Shown here: positions 1 to 7,676 of the stretch, one piece after another
Position numbering within the stretch: the first letter of the stretch is position 1
How the letters are laid out: every line of letters starts with the position of its first letter
Source of the DNA: JANMDU01 sp031376455
Lineage (GTDB): Bacteria > Pseudomonadota > Gammaproteobacteria > Burkholderiales > Burkholderiaceae_C
Length of the DNA stretch: 64,000 nt
Direction: 5' to 3'
Assembly: GCA_031376455.1 (NCBI GenBank)
Contig: JANMDU010000003.1
Span: forward strand, 1 to 64,000
The notes under the pieces: model-generated
Seen by the model: the letters and a program-made list of their open reading frames with translations, nothing else
The model's database searches: none
What the model was told of the DNA's origin: nothing
Translations under genes and position numbers: made by a program

Positions 1-200
1 TTTTTGATGGCGCGGTCAATCGTGTCTTTGGGCATCGAGACTTTGCGTGCTTGATCCAGAGCCATGCGAAGCTTGGAATTGCCCGCTGGATCGGCGCCGC
101 CTTTGGCTGCAACCAAGATCTCTTTGGCCAAGCGGCCAAAAATCTTGCCGCGCGCATTCGCTGCGAGTTCTTTGCCTTTAGCTTTCCATTGTGCGCCCAT
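1..200 (-). CDS. YebC/PmpR family regulator, N-terminal part
   Basis: Only the first 66 codons are in the window; the gene leaves through the left edge. The reading frame starts at an ATG (200-198) with MGAQWKAKGKE and continues through GADPAGNSKLRMAL and VSMPKDTIDRAI, the conserved N-terminal signature of the YebC/PmpR family. Family members are cytoplasmic proteins described as transcription regulators and, more recently, as helpers of translation through difficult stretches. The rest of the protein cannot be judged. It runs in the same direction as the thioesterase gene upstream of it, with about 35 bases between. Confidence 0.85.
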   Translation of the reverse strand, partial: MGAQWKAKGKELAANARGKIFGRLAKEILVAAKGGADPAGNSKLRMALDQARKVSMPKDTIDRAIK

Positions 201-235
201 GATGTGTGTTCCTTGTTCAGTTATTTTTTCGGTGA

Positions 236-661
236 TTATTTTTTTGACGGAATGGCATACGTGCCGGTGACGTGCGCCACCATGTCGGGCAAGCCTTCAG
301 AATAGAGCTGCACTTCGCCCACTGCGAGCGTCTTGCCGAGTTTGATGAGTGTGCATTTGCCAATGATGTCGCGATCTGCCGCAGGTTTGCGCAAAAAATT
401 GATGTTCAAGCTGGTCGTGACCGTGAGCGGCACGATGCCGATCTGCCCGAGGATGGCGACATATAGCGCCACGTCAGCGGTCGTCATGAGCACCGGGCCG
501 GAGACGGTGCCGCCGGGGCGCAGTTCATCGGTGCCGATGCTGTGGCGAACGGTGGCACGCATATCGCCCGCATCACCCATGACGCCGACAGATTCCACCG
601 TGCATTTGGTTTGCGGAAAGGCATCGCGCAGAAATTGCGAAATCTCAAGCTGGCTGGGCAC
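236..661 (-). CDS. PaaI-type hotdog-fold thioesterase
   Basis: The 141-residue product has the length and central motif of PaaI/YdiI-like acyl-CoA thioesterases: a GGTVSGPVLMTTADVALYVA segment that forms the substrate helix of the hotdog fold, followed by the strand pairs TTSLNINFLRKP and AVGEVQLYSEG. Such enzymes hydrolyse acyl- or aryl-CoA thioesters in the cytoplasm. The start is a GTG (661-659), chosen because GAGGAG lies about seven bases upstream and no ATG is available. The natural substrate cannot be inferred from the neighbours, yebC and ung. Confidence 0.75.
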   Translation of the reverse strand: MPSQLEISQFLRDAFPQTKCTVESVGVMGDAGDMRATVRHSIGTDELRPGGTVSGPVLMTTADVALYVAILGQIGIVPLTVTTSLNINFLRKPAADRDIIGKCTLIKLGKTLAVGEVQLYSEGLPDMVAHVTGTYAIPSKK

Positions 662-726
662 ACTGGCTCCTCAAAATATTGAAAGTCGATTTTAAACGGA
701 TTCTTTAAGCGACTTTTAAGCTATTT

Positions 727-776
727 GAGCAGTTAGCCGGCGTATACCTTGCGCAGAGTGCTATGAAAACAGGAGT
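727..776 (-). repeat. Short repeat copy 1, overlapping the ung 3' end
   Basis: Minus-oriented copy: GTTAGCCGGCGTAT, then TTGCGCAGAGTGCTATG. The last residues of Ung (ELLFS) and its stop codon are read from this repeat. Confidence 0.75.
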
Positions 777-1540
777 TCGCTGTCCGTGCCATGTTGCGCA
801 AAAAATCGCCGCACTTGGCCAAAATGCCCGCAGCCGATGAAGGGTGCGGGCGGCCGGAGCGCTGATAGCGGCGAGGGATGGTTGGCGCTCAGGATCAAAT
901 GGCGGTTGTCGTGGTTGTATGAACTGATCAGCGCAAGCTTTGCTTGCGCATGGCCGCCCCAGAGCAGGAAAGCCACCGGCGATTTCTTTTGCGCACACGC
1001 TGCAATCAACGCATCGGTCAACTGCTCCCAGCCGCGTTTGGCATGCGATGCCGGCAGGCCATCTTCCACCGTAAACGTGGTGTTGAGTAGCAAAATGCCC
1101 TGCGCTGCCCAGCTCATAAGCGAGCCGTGGGCGGAAGGTGGGAACCCCAAATCACGCTGGCGCTCTTTGAAGATATTGCGCAGGCTCGGCGGGATCTTGA
1201 CGTTTTGCGCCACGGAGAATGCGAGCCCTTCGGCTTGCACCATGCCGCGATCCGTGCCGTGATACGGATCTTGCCCAAGTATGACGACTTTGACTTCTTG
1301 CAGCGCGGTCAGTGTCAGCGCTTTGAAGGGCTCGGGCGGATAAATCACAGCGCCTTCTGATTGACGCTTGTGCAGAAAGTTTTGCAATGATTGGCCCGTG
1401 GCGCTGCTCAGAAAATCCTGCACCGTGATGCGCCAATCGGGGTGCAGCGCATCAGTCGGGAGATCGCCTTGCCAGCGATGCATGGCCGCACCAGAGACAT
1501 GAGAGGCATCAGAGGCAGAATTAAAGAACAAATCGCTCAT
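761..1540 (-). CDS. ung: Uracil-DNA glycosylase, family 1
   Basis: The 259-residue protein removes uracil from DNA at the first step of base excision repair. The water-activating motif GQDPYHG sits at residues 89-95 with the catalytic Asp at 91, LLLNTTFTVEDG follows in the middle, and the DNA-intercalating loop HPSPLS is at 221-226. Start is ATG at 1540; the region just upstream is made of a short-repeat copy, so the native ribosome binding site seems to have been replaced and no strong Shine-Dalgarno is visible. The C-terminal end is also repeat-derived. The gene follows trpC in the same direction. Confidence 0.95.
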   Translation of the reverse strand: MSDLFFNSASDASHVSGAAMHRWQGDLPTDALHPDWRITVQDFLSSATGQSLQNFLHKRQSEGAVIYPPEPFKALTLTALQEVKVVILGQDPYHGTDRGMVQAEGLAFSVAQNVKIPPSLRNIFKERQRDLGFPPSAHGSLMSWAAQGILLLNTTFTVEDGLPASHAKRGWEQLTDALIAACAQKKSPVAFLLWGGHAQAKLALISSYNHDNRHLILSANHPSPLSALRPPAPFIGCGHFGQVRRFFAQHGTDSELLFS

Positions 1541-1588
1541 TTGCCGTCGTATTTACTGCGCAGAGCGCTATCAAATCAGGAGTTTCGA
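1541..1588 (-). repeat. Short repeat copy 2, ung leader
   Basis: Minus-oriented copy (GCCGTCGTATTTACTGCGCA then GAGCGCTATCAAATCAGGAG) fills most of the gap between trpC and the ung start codon, so it forms the untranslated leader of ung. Confidence 0.75.
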
Positions 1589-1592
1589 CAAT

Positions 1593-2462
1593 CTAAGCAA
1601 ACAACTCAGCCAAAGCCAGTCCCGGGTCTTCAGCACGCATGAATGTCTCGCCCACCAAGAAAGCCTGCACACCGGCTTCTCGCATGCGAAGCACATCGGC
1701 TTTTTCCGCGATGCCGCTCTCAGTGACGAGCAAGGTATCTGGTGGCACATCAGCCATCATCGAAAGCGTCACATCGAGCGAGACTTCAAAGCTGCGAAGG
1801 TTGCGGTTGTTGATGCCCAGCATGGTTTTGCTGGAGATTTGTTTGAGTTTCAATGCACGATCCATCTCTGCGCGGTCATGCACTTCCACCAAAACCGCCA
1901 TATCGAGGCTGAGCGCACAGGCTTGCAAATCGGCCATTTGCGCATCGTCCAAACAAGCGGCAATCAGCAAAATACAATCCGCTCCCATGGCGCGAGACTC
2001 ATAAATTTGATAAGGCTCGATCATGAAATCTTTGCGCAGCACGGGCAGCTCGCAGGAGGCTCTGGCGAGTTTTAAAAAATCGGATTCACCTTGAAAGAAT
2101 TGCCGATCCGTGAGCACAGACAGGCAAGCCGCCGAGACGACTTTTGCGCGTGCCTCTGCGCTGAGCTTGCTCGATTTGTTGGCTTTCATCACAGCAGCGG
2201 TATTACCCAGCGCATAGCTTTGCGCAATATCGGCAGCATCAAAATCTTCCCGAATCACGCCCTTGGACGGCGAAGCTTTTTTGACCTCCGCAATTACTGC
2301 GGCTTGGCCTACAGCGATTTTTGCGCGCATCGCCCCCACAAAATCGCGCACGATCACGCGGCCAAAAGCATCGGCGCGAATGGTCTCCAATGAAATGCGT
2401 TGCTTAGCCGCGGCGAGTTCTTCGCGTTTGACATGAATAATTTTTTCAAGAATGTCTGACAT
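1593..2462 (-). CDS. trpC: Indole-3-glycerol phosphate synthase
   Basis: TrpC closes the indole ring in tryptophan synthesis, converting CdRP to indole-3-glycerol phosphate. Visible family blocks are VIAEVKKASPSKGVIR, LRKDFMIEPYQIYESR, ADCILLIAACL, GINNRNLRSFEV and TESGI. I start at the ATG at 2462 (MSDILEKI), not at an upstream frame extension. The protein is 289 residues, about 25 longer than usual: between QSYALG and ACLSVLTD, where the family is normally contiguous, there is an extra in-frame block (about 2130-2204). No other trp gene is next to it, although trpC-ung adjacency is common in related bacteria. Confidence 0.92.
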   Translation of the reverse strand: MSDILEKIIHVKREELAAAKQRISLETIRADAFGRVIVRDFVGAMRAKIAVGQAAVIAEVKKASPSKGVIREDFDAADIAQSYALGNTAAVMKANKSSKLSAEARAKVVSAACLSVLTDRQFFQGESDFLKLARASCELPVLRKDFMIEPYQIYESRAMGADCILLIAACLDDAQMADLQACALSLDMAVLVEVHDRAEMDRALKLKQISSKTMLGINNRNLRSFEVSLDVTLSMMADVPPDTLLVTESGIAEKADVLRMREAGVQAFLVGETFMRAEDPGLALAELFA

Positions 2463-2510
2463 GGTTTGATTATCGCCGCCTGCGCAATACATGCTGCCCT
2501 AGGACTCAAG

Positions 2511-3674
2511 CTAATGACGCAGCGGCATGATGTGCGCCGCATCGACGGGCACAGACAGGTCGATATCACTGCCCGCGCTTACGCCCATCACTGAGAGTAA
2601 TGCGGTGGGTAAATTGAGCTGTATCACATCGCTCGTGCCCTTCACAGCTAAGCGGCACAAACTGATCTCCCCCAGTGGCAGCATCTCGACGAGCGTGCAT
2701 TGAAGTCGATTTATATTGGCAGATTCAGCACGCGTACCGGCGTTGGCGGCTAGCACCTGCACAGCCTCCCCTGCCAGCACCCAAGTCACCGCAGTATCGC
2801 TGTCGATCTTGCCTTTGTCGCGCACGCGCAGCTTCAAATCTCCCCAATGCAAAAGCGCGTCACCCGCCTCTGCTTTGTGGAATCGCGCATGGAAATGATT
2901 GTGAATGCCCACCAGAGAAGCCACGCGTGCATTGCGCGGGCTGCGCATCACGGCAGCTGGCGGCCCGCTTTGCAATGCTTCCCCGGCATCAATGATCACT
3001 ATTGCGTCTGCCAAGCGGCGCGCCTCATGCAAATCATGCGTCACGAGAATGATTGGCACGTTTAGGCTCTGGCGCAATTGCGCCAGTTCTCGATAGAGCA
3101 CTTGGCGCATCGGCGCATCCACCGCAGAAAAGGGCTCATCGAGGAGCAACACGCCACGGGTGTTCTCGTCATCTTTGCCTTGCGCGTTTTGCAGCCGAAC
3201 CACCGCGCGTGCGAGCGCGACGCGCTGCTGCTGACCGCCGGAGAGCTGATGCGGCAGGCGCTCTGCAAGCTCAGCAAGTCCCAAACGCGCTAGCCAGTCT
3301 TTAGCGATATTTTTAGAGTCTTTTAAGCGGTTACCCGGCATAGAATCTGCGCAGAGTGCTATGTTATTTATAGCGCTTAAATGGGGGAACAAGGCGTAGT
3401 GTTGAAACACCAAACCTGCTCGGCGCTGCTGAGGCGGCAGAAAGAGGCCACGCTCAGAATCCATCCAAGTCTGCTCGCTTAAGTGCACTAGGCCAGCTAA
3501 GTCTGCGCTGCGATGCAAGCCCGCAATCGTGCGCAGTAAGGTCGTTTTGCCGCTGCCCGATGCGCCAACGAGCGCCACCAATTCGCCCGGCGCGCAATCA
3601 AATTCAGCGGCCAGGCGCACGGGCGCGCTGCTGCTCAGCCGAACGCGCAATGAACCGTCAGATGATGCGTTCAT
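2511..3674 (-). CDS. modC: Molybdate ABC transporter ATPase
   Basis: This 387-residue ATPase would energise molybdate uptake with ModB. Walker A is GASGSGKTT at 37-45, the ABC signature LSGGQQQ at 144-150 and Walker B LLLDEP at 176-181; a TOBE/MOP-like C-terminal domain follows after about residue 280. The start at 3674 is fixed by an ATGA overlap with the modB stop. Residues about 102-120 (INNIALCADSMPGNRLKDS) come from an inserted short repeat located between the Q-loop and the signature, a place where ABC proteins tolerate length changes. A molybdate specificity is inferred from the ModB partner; a sulfate or other oxyanion is the alternative. Confidence 0.85.
   Translation of the reverse strand: MNASSDGSLRVRLSSSAPVRLAAEFDCAPGELVALVGASGSGKTTLLRTIAGLHRSADLAGLVHLSEQTWMDSERGLFLPPQQRRAGLVFQHYALFPHLSAINNIALCADSMPGNRLKDSKNIAKDWLARLGLAELAERLPHQLSGGQQQRVALARAVVRLQNAQGKDDENTRGVLLLDEPFSAVDAPMRQVLYRELAQLRQSLNVPIILVTHDLHEARRLADAIVIIDAGEALQSGPPAAVMRSPRNARVASLVGIHNHFHARFHKAEAGDALLHWGDLKLRVRDKGKIDSDTAVTWVLAGEAVQVLAANAGTRAESANINRLQCTLVEMLPLGEISLCRLAVKGTSDVIQLNLPTALLSVMGVSAGSDIDLSVPVDAAHIMPLRH
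3316..3382 (-). repeat. Short repeat copy 3, inside modC
   Basis: Near-consensus minus-oriented copy: TTTAAGCGGTTACCCGGCAT, AGAATCTGCGCAGAGTGCTA, then a TTATTTATAGCGC arm. It is read in frame in ModC. Confidence 0.9.
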
Positions 3675-4333
3675 GCGCTGCGCCGCTTGCGCTCGCCCGC
3701 GAAAACCGCGACCAAAGCGGCCAATGCGCAAAACACCAGCGCAGCGGCCATGACATGCGCGCCAGTTTCGTCAAAAGCCTGCACACGGTCGTAAATTGCA
3801 ATCGAGAGCGTGCGCGTCTCGCCCGCTACCGAGCCGCCCACCATCAGCACGACGCCGAATTCACCGAGGGTGTGCGCGACCGTTAAAGCGATGCCAGCGA
3901 GCACGCCGGGCGCGGCTAACGGCAATTCGATCTTCAGGAGCGTCTGCCAAGATGAGAGCCCACCGACCCAAGCGGCTTCGCGCACGCTGGGCTCTATGCC
4001 CGCAAATGCGCGCTGAATGGGTTGAACCATGAAGGGCAAATTGATTAACAGTGAGGCAAGCAGCAAGCCCCAGAAGCTAAACACCAAACGCAAGCCCAGC
4101 GTATCGCGCAGCCAGCCGCCTAATGCGGTGTTTTGCCCAAAAGCCAAGAGCCAGTAAAAGCCAATCACCGTAGGCGGGAGCAGCAAAGGCAGCAAAAGCA
4201 GGGCTTCCACCCACGGCTTGGCAGGGTGCGCCGTGAAGGCCAGCCAGCGGCCCAGCCACAAGCCCAGCGGCAAAAGTAATGCGGCTGTGGCGAGGGCTAA
4301 ATAGAGAGAAACGCGAGCAGCTTGCCAATCCAT
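3671..4333 (-). CDS. modB: Molybdate ABC transporter permease
   Basis: A 220-residue inner-membrane permease with about five hydrophobic segments and the EAA-type loop (EPSVREAAWVGGLSSWQTL) that contacts the ATPase. The LLLPPTVIGFYWLLAFG stretch is typical of ModB. The stop overlaps the modC start by ATGA, so both are one operon. No modA (periplasmic binding protein) is present: the region upstream of 4333 contains the divergent lptA gene. The binding protein must be encoded elsewhere or the transporter is orphaned. Confidence 0.85.
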   Translation of the reverse strand: MDWQAARVSLYLALATAALLLPLGLWLGRWLAFTAHPAKPWVEALLLLPLLLPPTVIGFYWLLAFGQNTALGGWLRDTLGLRLVFSFWGLLLASLLINLPFMVQPIQRAFAGIEPSVREAAWVGGLSSWQTLLKIELPLAAPGVLAGIALTVAHTLGEFGVVLMVGGSVAGETRTLSIAIYDRVQAFDETGAHVMAAALVFCALAALVAVFAGERKRRSA

Positions 4334-4482
4334 CTGGCAATGATAAGGGGCAGCCGACGCTTCTTGTGGGCTCTTTTTACGAGCGCCGAGGCAAAGTCAA
4401 GACAAAGTCAGAGCAAAGTCAAAGCAATATTTATGCCGCCGTGAAGTACACTCAGTTCACACTCTATTTGAAGCTGCAAACC

Positions 4483-5130
4483 ATGTCGCTCCGACTTAAA
4501 CATTTTCTCAAATCAGCCAGCGCCATGGCCTGTATCGCTACGCTTGCTGCACTCTCGGCAACGAGCGCCTGGGCTGAAAAAGCCGATCGCGCCAAGCCGA
4601 TGAATGTTGAATCGGATTCGCTGCGCTACGACGATGCCAAGCAAACCAGCGTTTTTACAGGCAATGTGGTGATCACCAAGGGCACTTTGATACTGCGCGC
4701 AGATCGCGTGGAAGTGCGGCAAGACAACGAGGGTTTTCAGTTTGGCACAGCAATGAGTACGGGCGGCAAGCGCGCGTTTTTTCGCCAAAAACGTGAAGCT
4801 GGCGACGAATGGATCGAAGGCGAAGCCGAAAGTATTGTGTATGACGGCAAGCTTGACGCCGTGAGCTTTCGCGGCAACGCCAATTTGCGGCGCTTGCGAG
4901 GCGCGACACTCACCGACGAAACGCAAGGCGCGTTGATCACCTATGACAACACCAGCGATGTGTTTAATGTCTCGGGCGGGAGCCCTGCCACTGCTGGCAA
5001 TCCCAGCGGCCGTGTGAGAGCTGTGCTCACGCCCCGGGCTGCATCGCCAGCGCCTGCTGCGCCAACGGCTGGCGCTCAAGGTGGTGCGCCCTTGCGCCCA
5101 AGCACAGCAATAGGCGGAGAGAAGAAGTGA
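4483..5130 (+). CDS. lptA: LPS transport periplasmic protein
   Basis: LptA bridges the periplasm in lipopolysaccharide export, between LptC in the inner membrane and LptDE outside. A signal peptide (KHFLKSASAMACIATLAA, cut near SAWA) is followed by the OstA-like beta-jellyroll: MNVESDSLRYDDAKQTSVF, GNVVITKGTLILRADRVEV and repeated short beta strands up to about residue 170. The C-terminal 35 residues are Pro/Ala-rich and probably disordered. I start at the ATG at 4483 because it precedes the signal peptide; longer starts give an implausible lead. It overlaps lptB (GTGA). Confidence 0.9.
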   Translation: MSLRLKHFLKSASAMACIATLAALSATSAWAEKADRAKPMNVESDSLRYDDAKQTSVFTGNVVITKGTLILRADRVEVRQDNEGFQFGTAMSTGGKRAFFRQKREAGDEWIEGEAESIVYDGKLDAVSFRGNANLRRLRGATLTDETQGALITYDNTSDVFNVSGGSPATAGNPSGRVRAVLTPRAASPAPAAPTAGAQGGAPLRPSTAIGGEKK

Positions 5131-5900
5131 GCGTTTCAGTGACAGAAGCGGCTGCGCCAGAGCGCCTTCTCGAAGCCCGTGGCTTGCAAAAAAGCTATGG
5201 CGCGAGACTGGTCGTCAAAGATGTGTCGCTCTCAGTGAAGCAAGGGGAAGTGGTGGGGCTGCTCGGGCCGAATGGTGCAGGCAAGACCACCTCGTTTTAC
5301 ATGATCGTCGGCTTGGTGCGCGCTGATGCGGGCGAGATCACGATCAATGGGCAATCGGCGCAAAACATGCCGATTCATCGTCGCTCGCGCATGGGGCTGT
5401 CTTATTTGCCTCAAGAAGCCTCGATCTTTCGCAAATTGAACGTGGCGGAAAACGTGCAGGCCGTGCTGGAATTACAGCGGGATGAAGAGGACAAGCCCCT
5501 GTCCAAAGCTGCGCTTAATGAGCAGTTGGATCAGCTCCTCAAAGATTTGCGCGTTGATCATCTGCGCGATTCGCCGGCATTGGCTTTGTCGGGCGGCGAG
5601 CGTCGCCGCGTCGAGATCGCCCGGGCTCTGGCGACCAACCCGCAATTTATTTTGCTGGACGAACCTTTTGCTGGCATTGATCCGATTGCGGTGATCGAGA
5701 TTCAGCGCATCATTGGCTTTCTGAAAAGCCAGGGCATTGGCGTGTTGATCACCGATCACAATGTGCGCGAGACTTTAGGCATTTGCGATCATGCTTACAT
5801 CATCAGCGAAGGCCGCGTGCTCGCGCGCGGCACGCCGCCAGAGATTGTTGATAACCCTGACGTTCGCCGCGTGTATTTGGGCGAGCATTTCCGCATGTGA
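5127..5900 (+). CDS. lptB: LPS export ABC transporter ATPase
   Basis: The cytoplasmic ATPase of the LptB2FGC extractor complex. Walker A GPNGAGKTT is at residues 47-55, signature LSGGE at 154-158, Walker B ILLDEP at 175-180, and the H-loop ITDHNVRET follows; LYLPQEASIF-like Q-loop (SYLPQEASIF) is typical of LptB. Start is GTG at 5127, overlapping the lptA stop (GTGA); the stop overlaps the rpoN start (ATGA). Translation of lptA, lptB and rpoN is therefore likely coupled. Confidence 0.95.
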   Translation: MSVSVTEAAAPERLLEARGLQKSYGARLVVKDVSLSVKQGEVVGLLGPNGAGKTTSFYMIVGLVRADAGEITINGQSAQNMPIHRRSRMGLSYLPQEASIFRKLNVAENVQAVLELQRDEEDKPLSKAALNEQLDQLLKDLRVDHLRDSPALALSGGERRRVEIARALATNPQFILLDEPFAGIDPIAVIEIQRIIGFLKSQGIGVLITDHNVRETLGICDHAYIISEGRVLARGTPPEIVDNPDVRRVYLGEHFRM

Positions 5901-7525
5901 AGCCCGGTCTTTCATTACGCGTCTCTCAGCATCTGGCGCTCACGCCGCAATTGCAGCAATCGATCCGTTTGCTGCAATTGTCGACGCTCGAACTCGCCCA
6001 AGAGATTGAGCAGATGATCCAAGACAACCCGTTTTTGGAGGCAGAAGCTGCTGAGCTGAGCTATGAAGAGCAAATTGCCGTAGAACGCAGTACGCGAGAT
6101 GATGAGAAGCTTGTCCGTGAAGATCAAGAGATGGAATCTGATGCTATATATTTAGTAGCATCCCGCGCAGATTCTATGCCGCTGGATTCACCAAATGGCA
6201 ACTCAAACGATGCCGAAAATGATGGTTTCTCTGCAAACAGTGACGAGACGCCGCCTGCCACCGAGCCGAGCGATTGGGAAGGCGATAATGCGCAAAACAG
6301 CGTCGACGATGCGAGCCACGACGTCGAAATGGGCATGGATGCCGGCACGCGAAGCACCAGTGCGGCACAAGGCGCGGGCGATTACGACGGATCAGAGAAC
6401 AATTCAACATCGGCCACGCTGCAAGAGCATTTGCACCGTCAAGCGCTGTCCCTTCGCCTATCCGACGAGGATCGTGCAGCGCTGTACATGCTGATCGAAT
6501 CGCTGAGCGACGATGGCTATTTGGAAGACGATTTCGAGAGCCTCGCGCAGAGCTTGGGCGCTGAGACTTTGGAAGATGTGGAAGAGCTGATTTCGCGTTT
6601 CTCCATTGCACTCAAGTGGCTGCAAAACATGGAGCCCATCGGCGTAGGCGCGCGAGATTTGGCCGAATGCATTACGTTGCAGCTGCGCGCAAGAGCAGAG
6701 TTCGCAACGAATCAGGTTTTGCAGGCCGCCGCAAAAATCTTGAAGCATCCGCTCGATCTGCTCGCGCGGCGTGATGTGAAGCGCCTGATGCAGCTCACAC
6801 TTTGCGGTAGCGAAGACATCAAAGCCGCCATCGCTGTAATCGCCAAGCTAGAGCCCAAGCCCGCGCGCCAATTCGCCCAAGTTGAGCGCAATATCGTCAT
6901 CCCCGATGTGATCGTGCGTGCTGAGAAGCGCCGTGGGCAAACCATCTTCGTCGCGCAGCTCAACACTGCCGTGATGCCCAAGCTACATGTGAACGATCTC
7001 TATGCCAACGCCCTGAAAGGCAGCAAAAAGACAGAAGCGGTGCAAGGCCTGCAAGGCCGCTTGCAAGAAGCGCGTTGGTTCATCAAAAATGTGCAGCAGC
7101 GCTTCGATACGATCCTGCGCGTGAGCCAAGCCATCATCGAGCGGCAAAGCAGCTTCTTCAAGCATGGCGCAGTGGCTATGCGCCCGCTGGTGCTGCGTGA
7201 AATTGCCGACGAGATCGGCATGCATGAATCCACCATCAGCCGCGTCACCACCGCCAAATACATGAGCACGCCCTACGGCACGTTTGAGCTCAAATATTTT
7301 TTCGGCTCAGCGCTCACCACCGAGACAGGCGGCATTGCTTCGAGCACCGCCGTGCGCGAGCTCATCAAGCAATTTATCGACGCAGAATCTAAAGTTAAAC
7401 CCCTGTCTGACAACGCGATTGCAGACATGCTCAAAGAGCAAGGCATCGAATGCGCCCGGCGCACCGTGGCCAAATACCGAGAAGCCCTCAGAATTCCCGT
7501 GACGAGTCTGAGAAAAACGCTTTGA
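5897..7525 (+). CDS. rpoN: RNA polymerase sigma-54 factor
   Basis: Sigma-54 directs RNA polymerase to -24/-12 promoters that need an AAA+ activator. Region I is recognisable (LRVSQHLALTPQLQQSIRLL), an acidic region II follows, and the DNA-binding RpoN box ARRTVAKYRE is at residues 520-529, near the C-terminus. The protein is 542 residues. A short repeat is inserted in frame at about residues 82-98 (SDAIYLVASRADSMP), inside the acidic, poorly conserved region II. The lptB-rpoN order is standard for beta- and gammaproteobacteria. A matching sigma-54 promoter is present in front of pilA at 10777. Confidence 0.95.
   Translation: MKPGLSLRVSQHLALTPQLQQSIRLLQLSTLELAQEIEQMIQDNPFLEAEAAELSYEEQIAVERSTRDDEKLVREDQEMESDAIYLVASRADSMPLDSPNGNSNDAENDGFSANSDETPPATEPSDWEGDNAQNSVDDASHDVEMGMDAGTRSTSAAQGAGDYDGSENNSTSATLQEHLHRQALSLRLSDEDRAALYMLIESLSDDGYLEDDFESLAQSLGAETLEDVEELISRFSIALKWLQNMEPIGVGARDLAECITLQLRARAEFATNQVLQAAAKILKHPLDLLARRDVKRLMQLTLCGSEDIKAAIAVIAKLEPKPARQFAQVERNIVIPDVIVRAEKRRGQTIFVAQLNTAVMPKLHVNDLYANALKGSKKTEAVQGLQGRLQEARWFIKNVQQRFDTILRVSQAIIERQSSFFKHGAVAMRPLVLREIADEIGMHESTISRVTTAKYMSTPYGTFELKYFFGSALTTETGGIASSTAVRELIKQFIDAESKVKPLSDNAIADMLKEQGIECARRTVAKYREALRIPVTSLRKTL
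6139..6190 (+). repeat. Short repeat copy 4, inside rpoN
   Basis: Plus-oriented copy: GATGCTATATATTTAGTAGC, then CGCGCAGATTCTATGCCG. Read in frame in the acidic region of RpoN. Confidence 0.85.
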
Positions 7526-7549
7526 AACACTGTTTGTTATTTAAAGGTT

Positions 7550-7648
7550 TTGAAGAACACGGAAGACACAGAAATTGCACGAAAGCCACGAGAAATTCAA
7601 CAGAGTCTTTTCTGTGTCTTCCGTGTAACCTCCGTGCCTTCCGTGCTC
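7550..7648. repeat. CACGGAAG-type inverted repeat downstream of rpoN
   Basis: About 100 bp with arms built from GAAGAACACGGAAGACACAG on the left and TGTGTCTTCCGTG...CCTTCCGTG on the right. A second copy of the same type lies at 63880-63980, also directly downstream of a gene. No reading frame is apparent in it. Confidence 0.8.
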
Positions 7649-7676
7649 AAAAAAAGCGAGAAGCCAACCGACGACT

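Noticed and set aside
2700..2760. A degenerate short-repeat copy in the C-terminal part of modC
   Set aside because: Some similarity (GATTTATATTGGCAG, TACCGGCG) but the GCTAT/ATAGC hairpin and TGCGCAG core are missing, so it was not counted.
4375..4425. Direct repeats GACAAAGTC/AGCAAAGTC in the lptA leader
   Set aside because: Three short approximate units only; no link to a known operator and could be chance.
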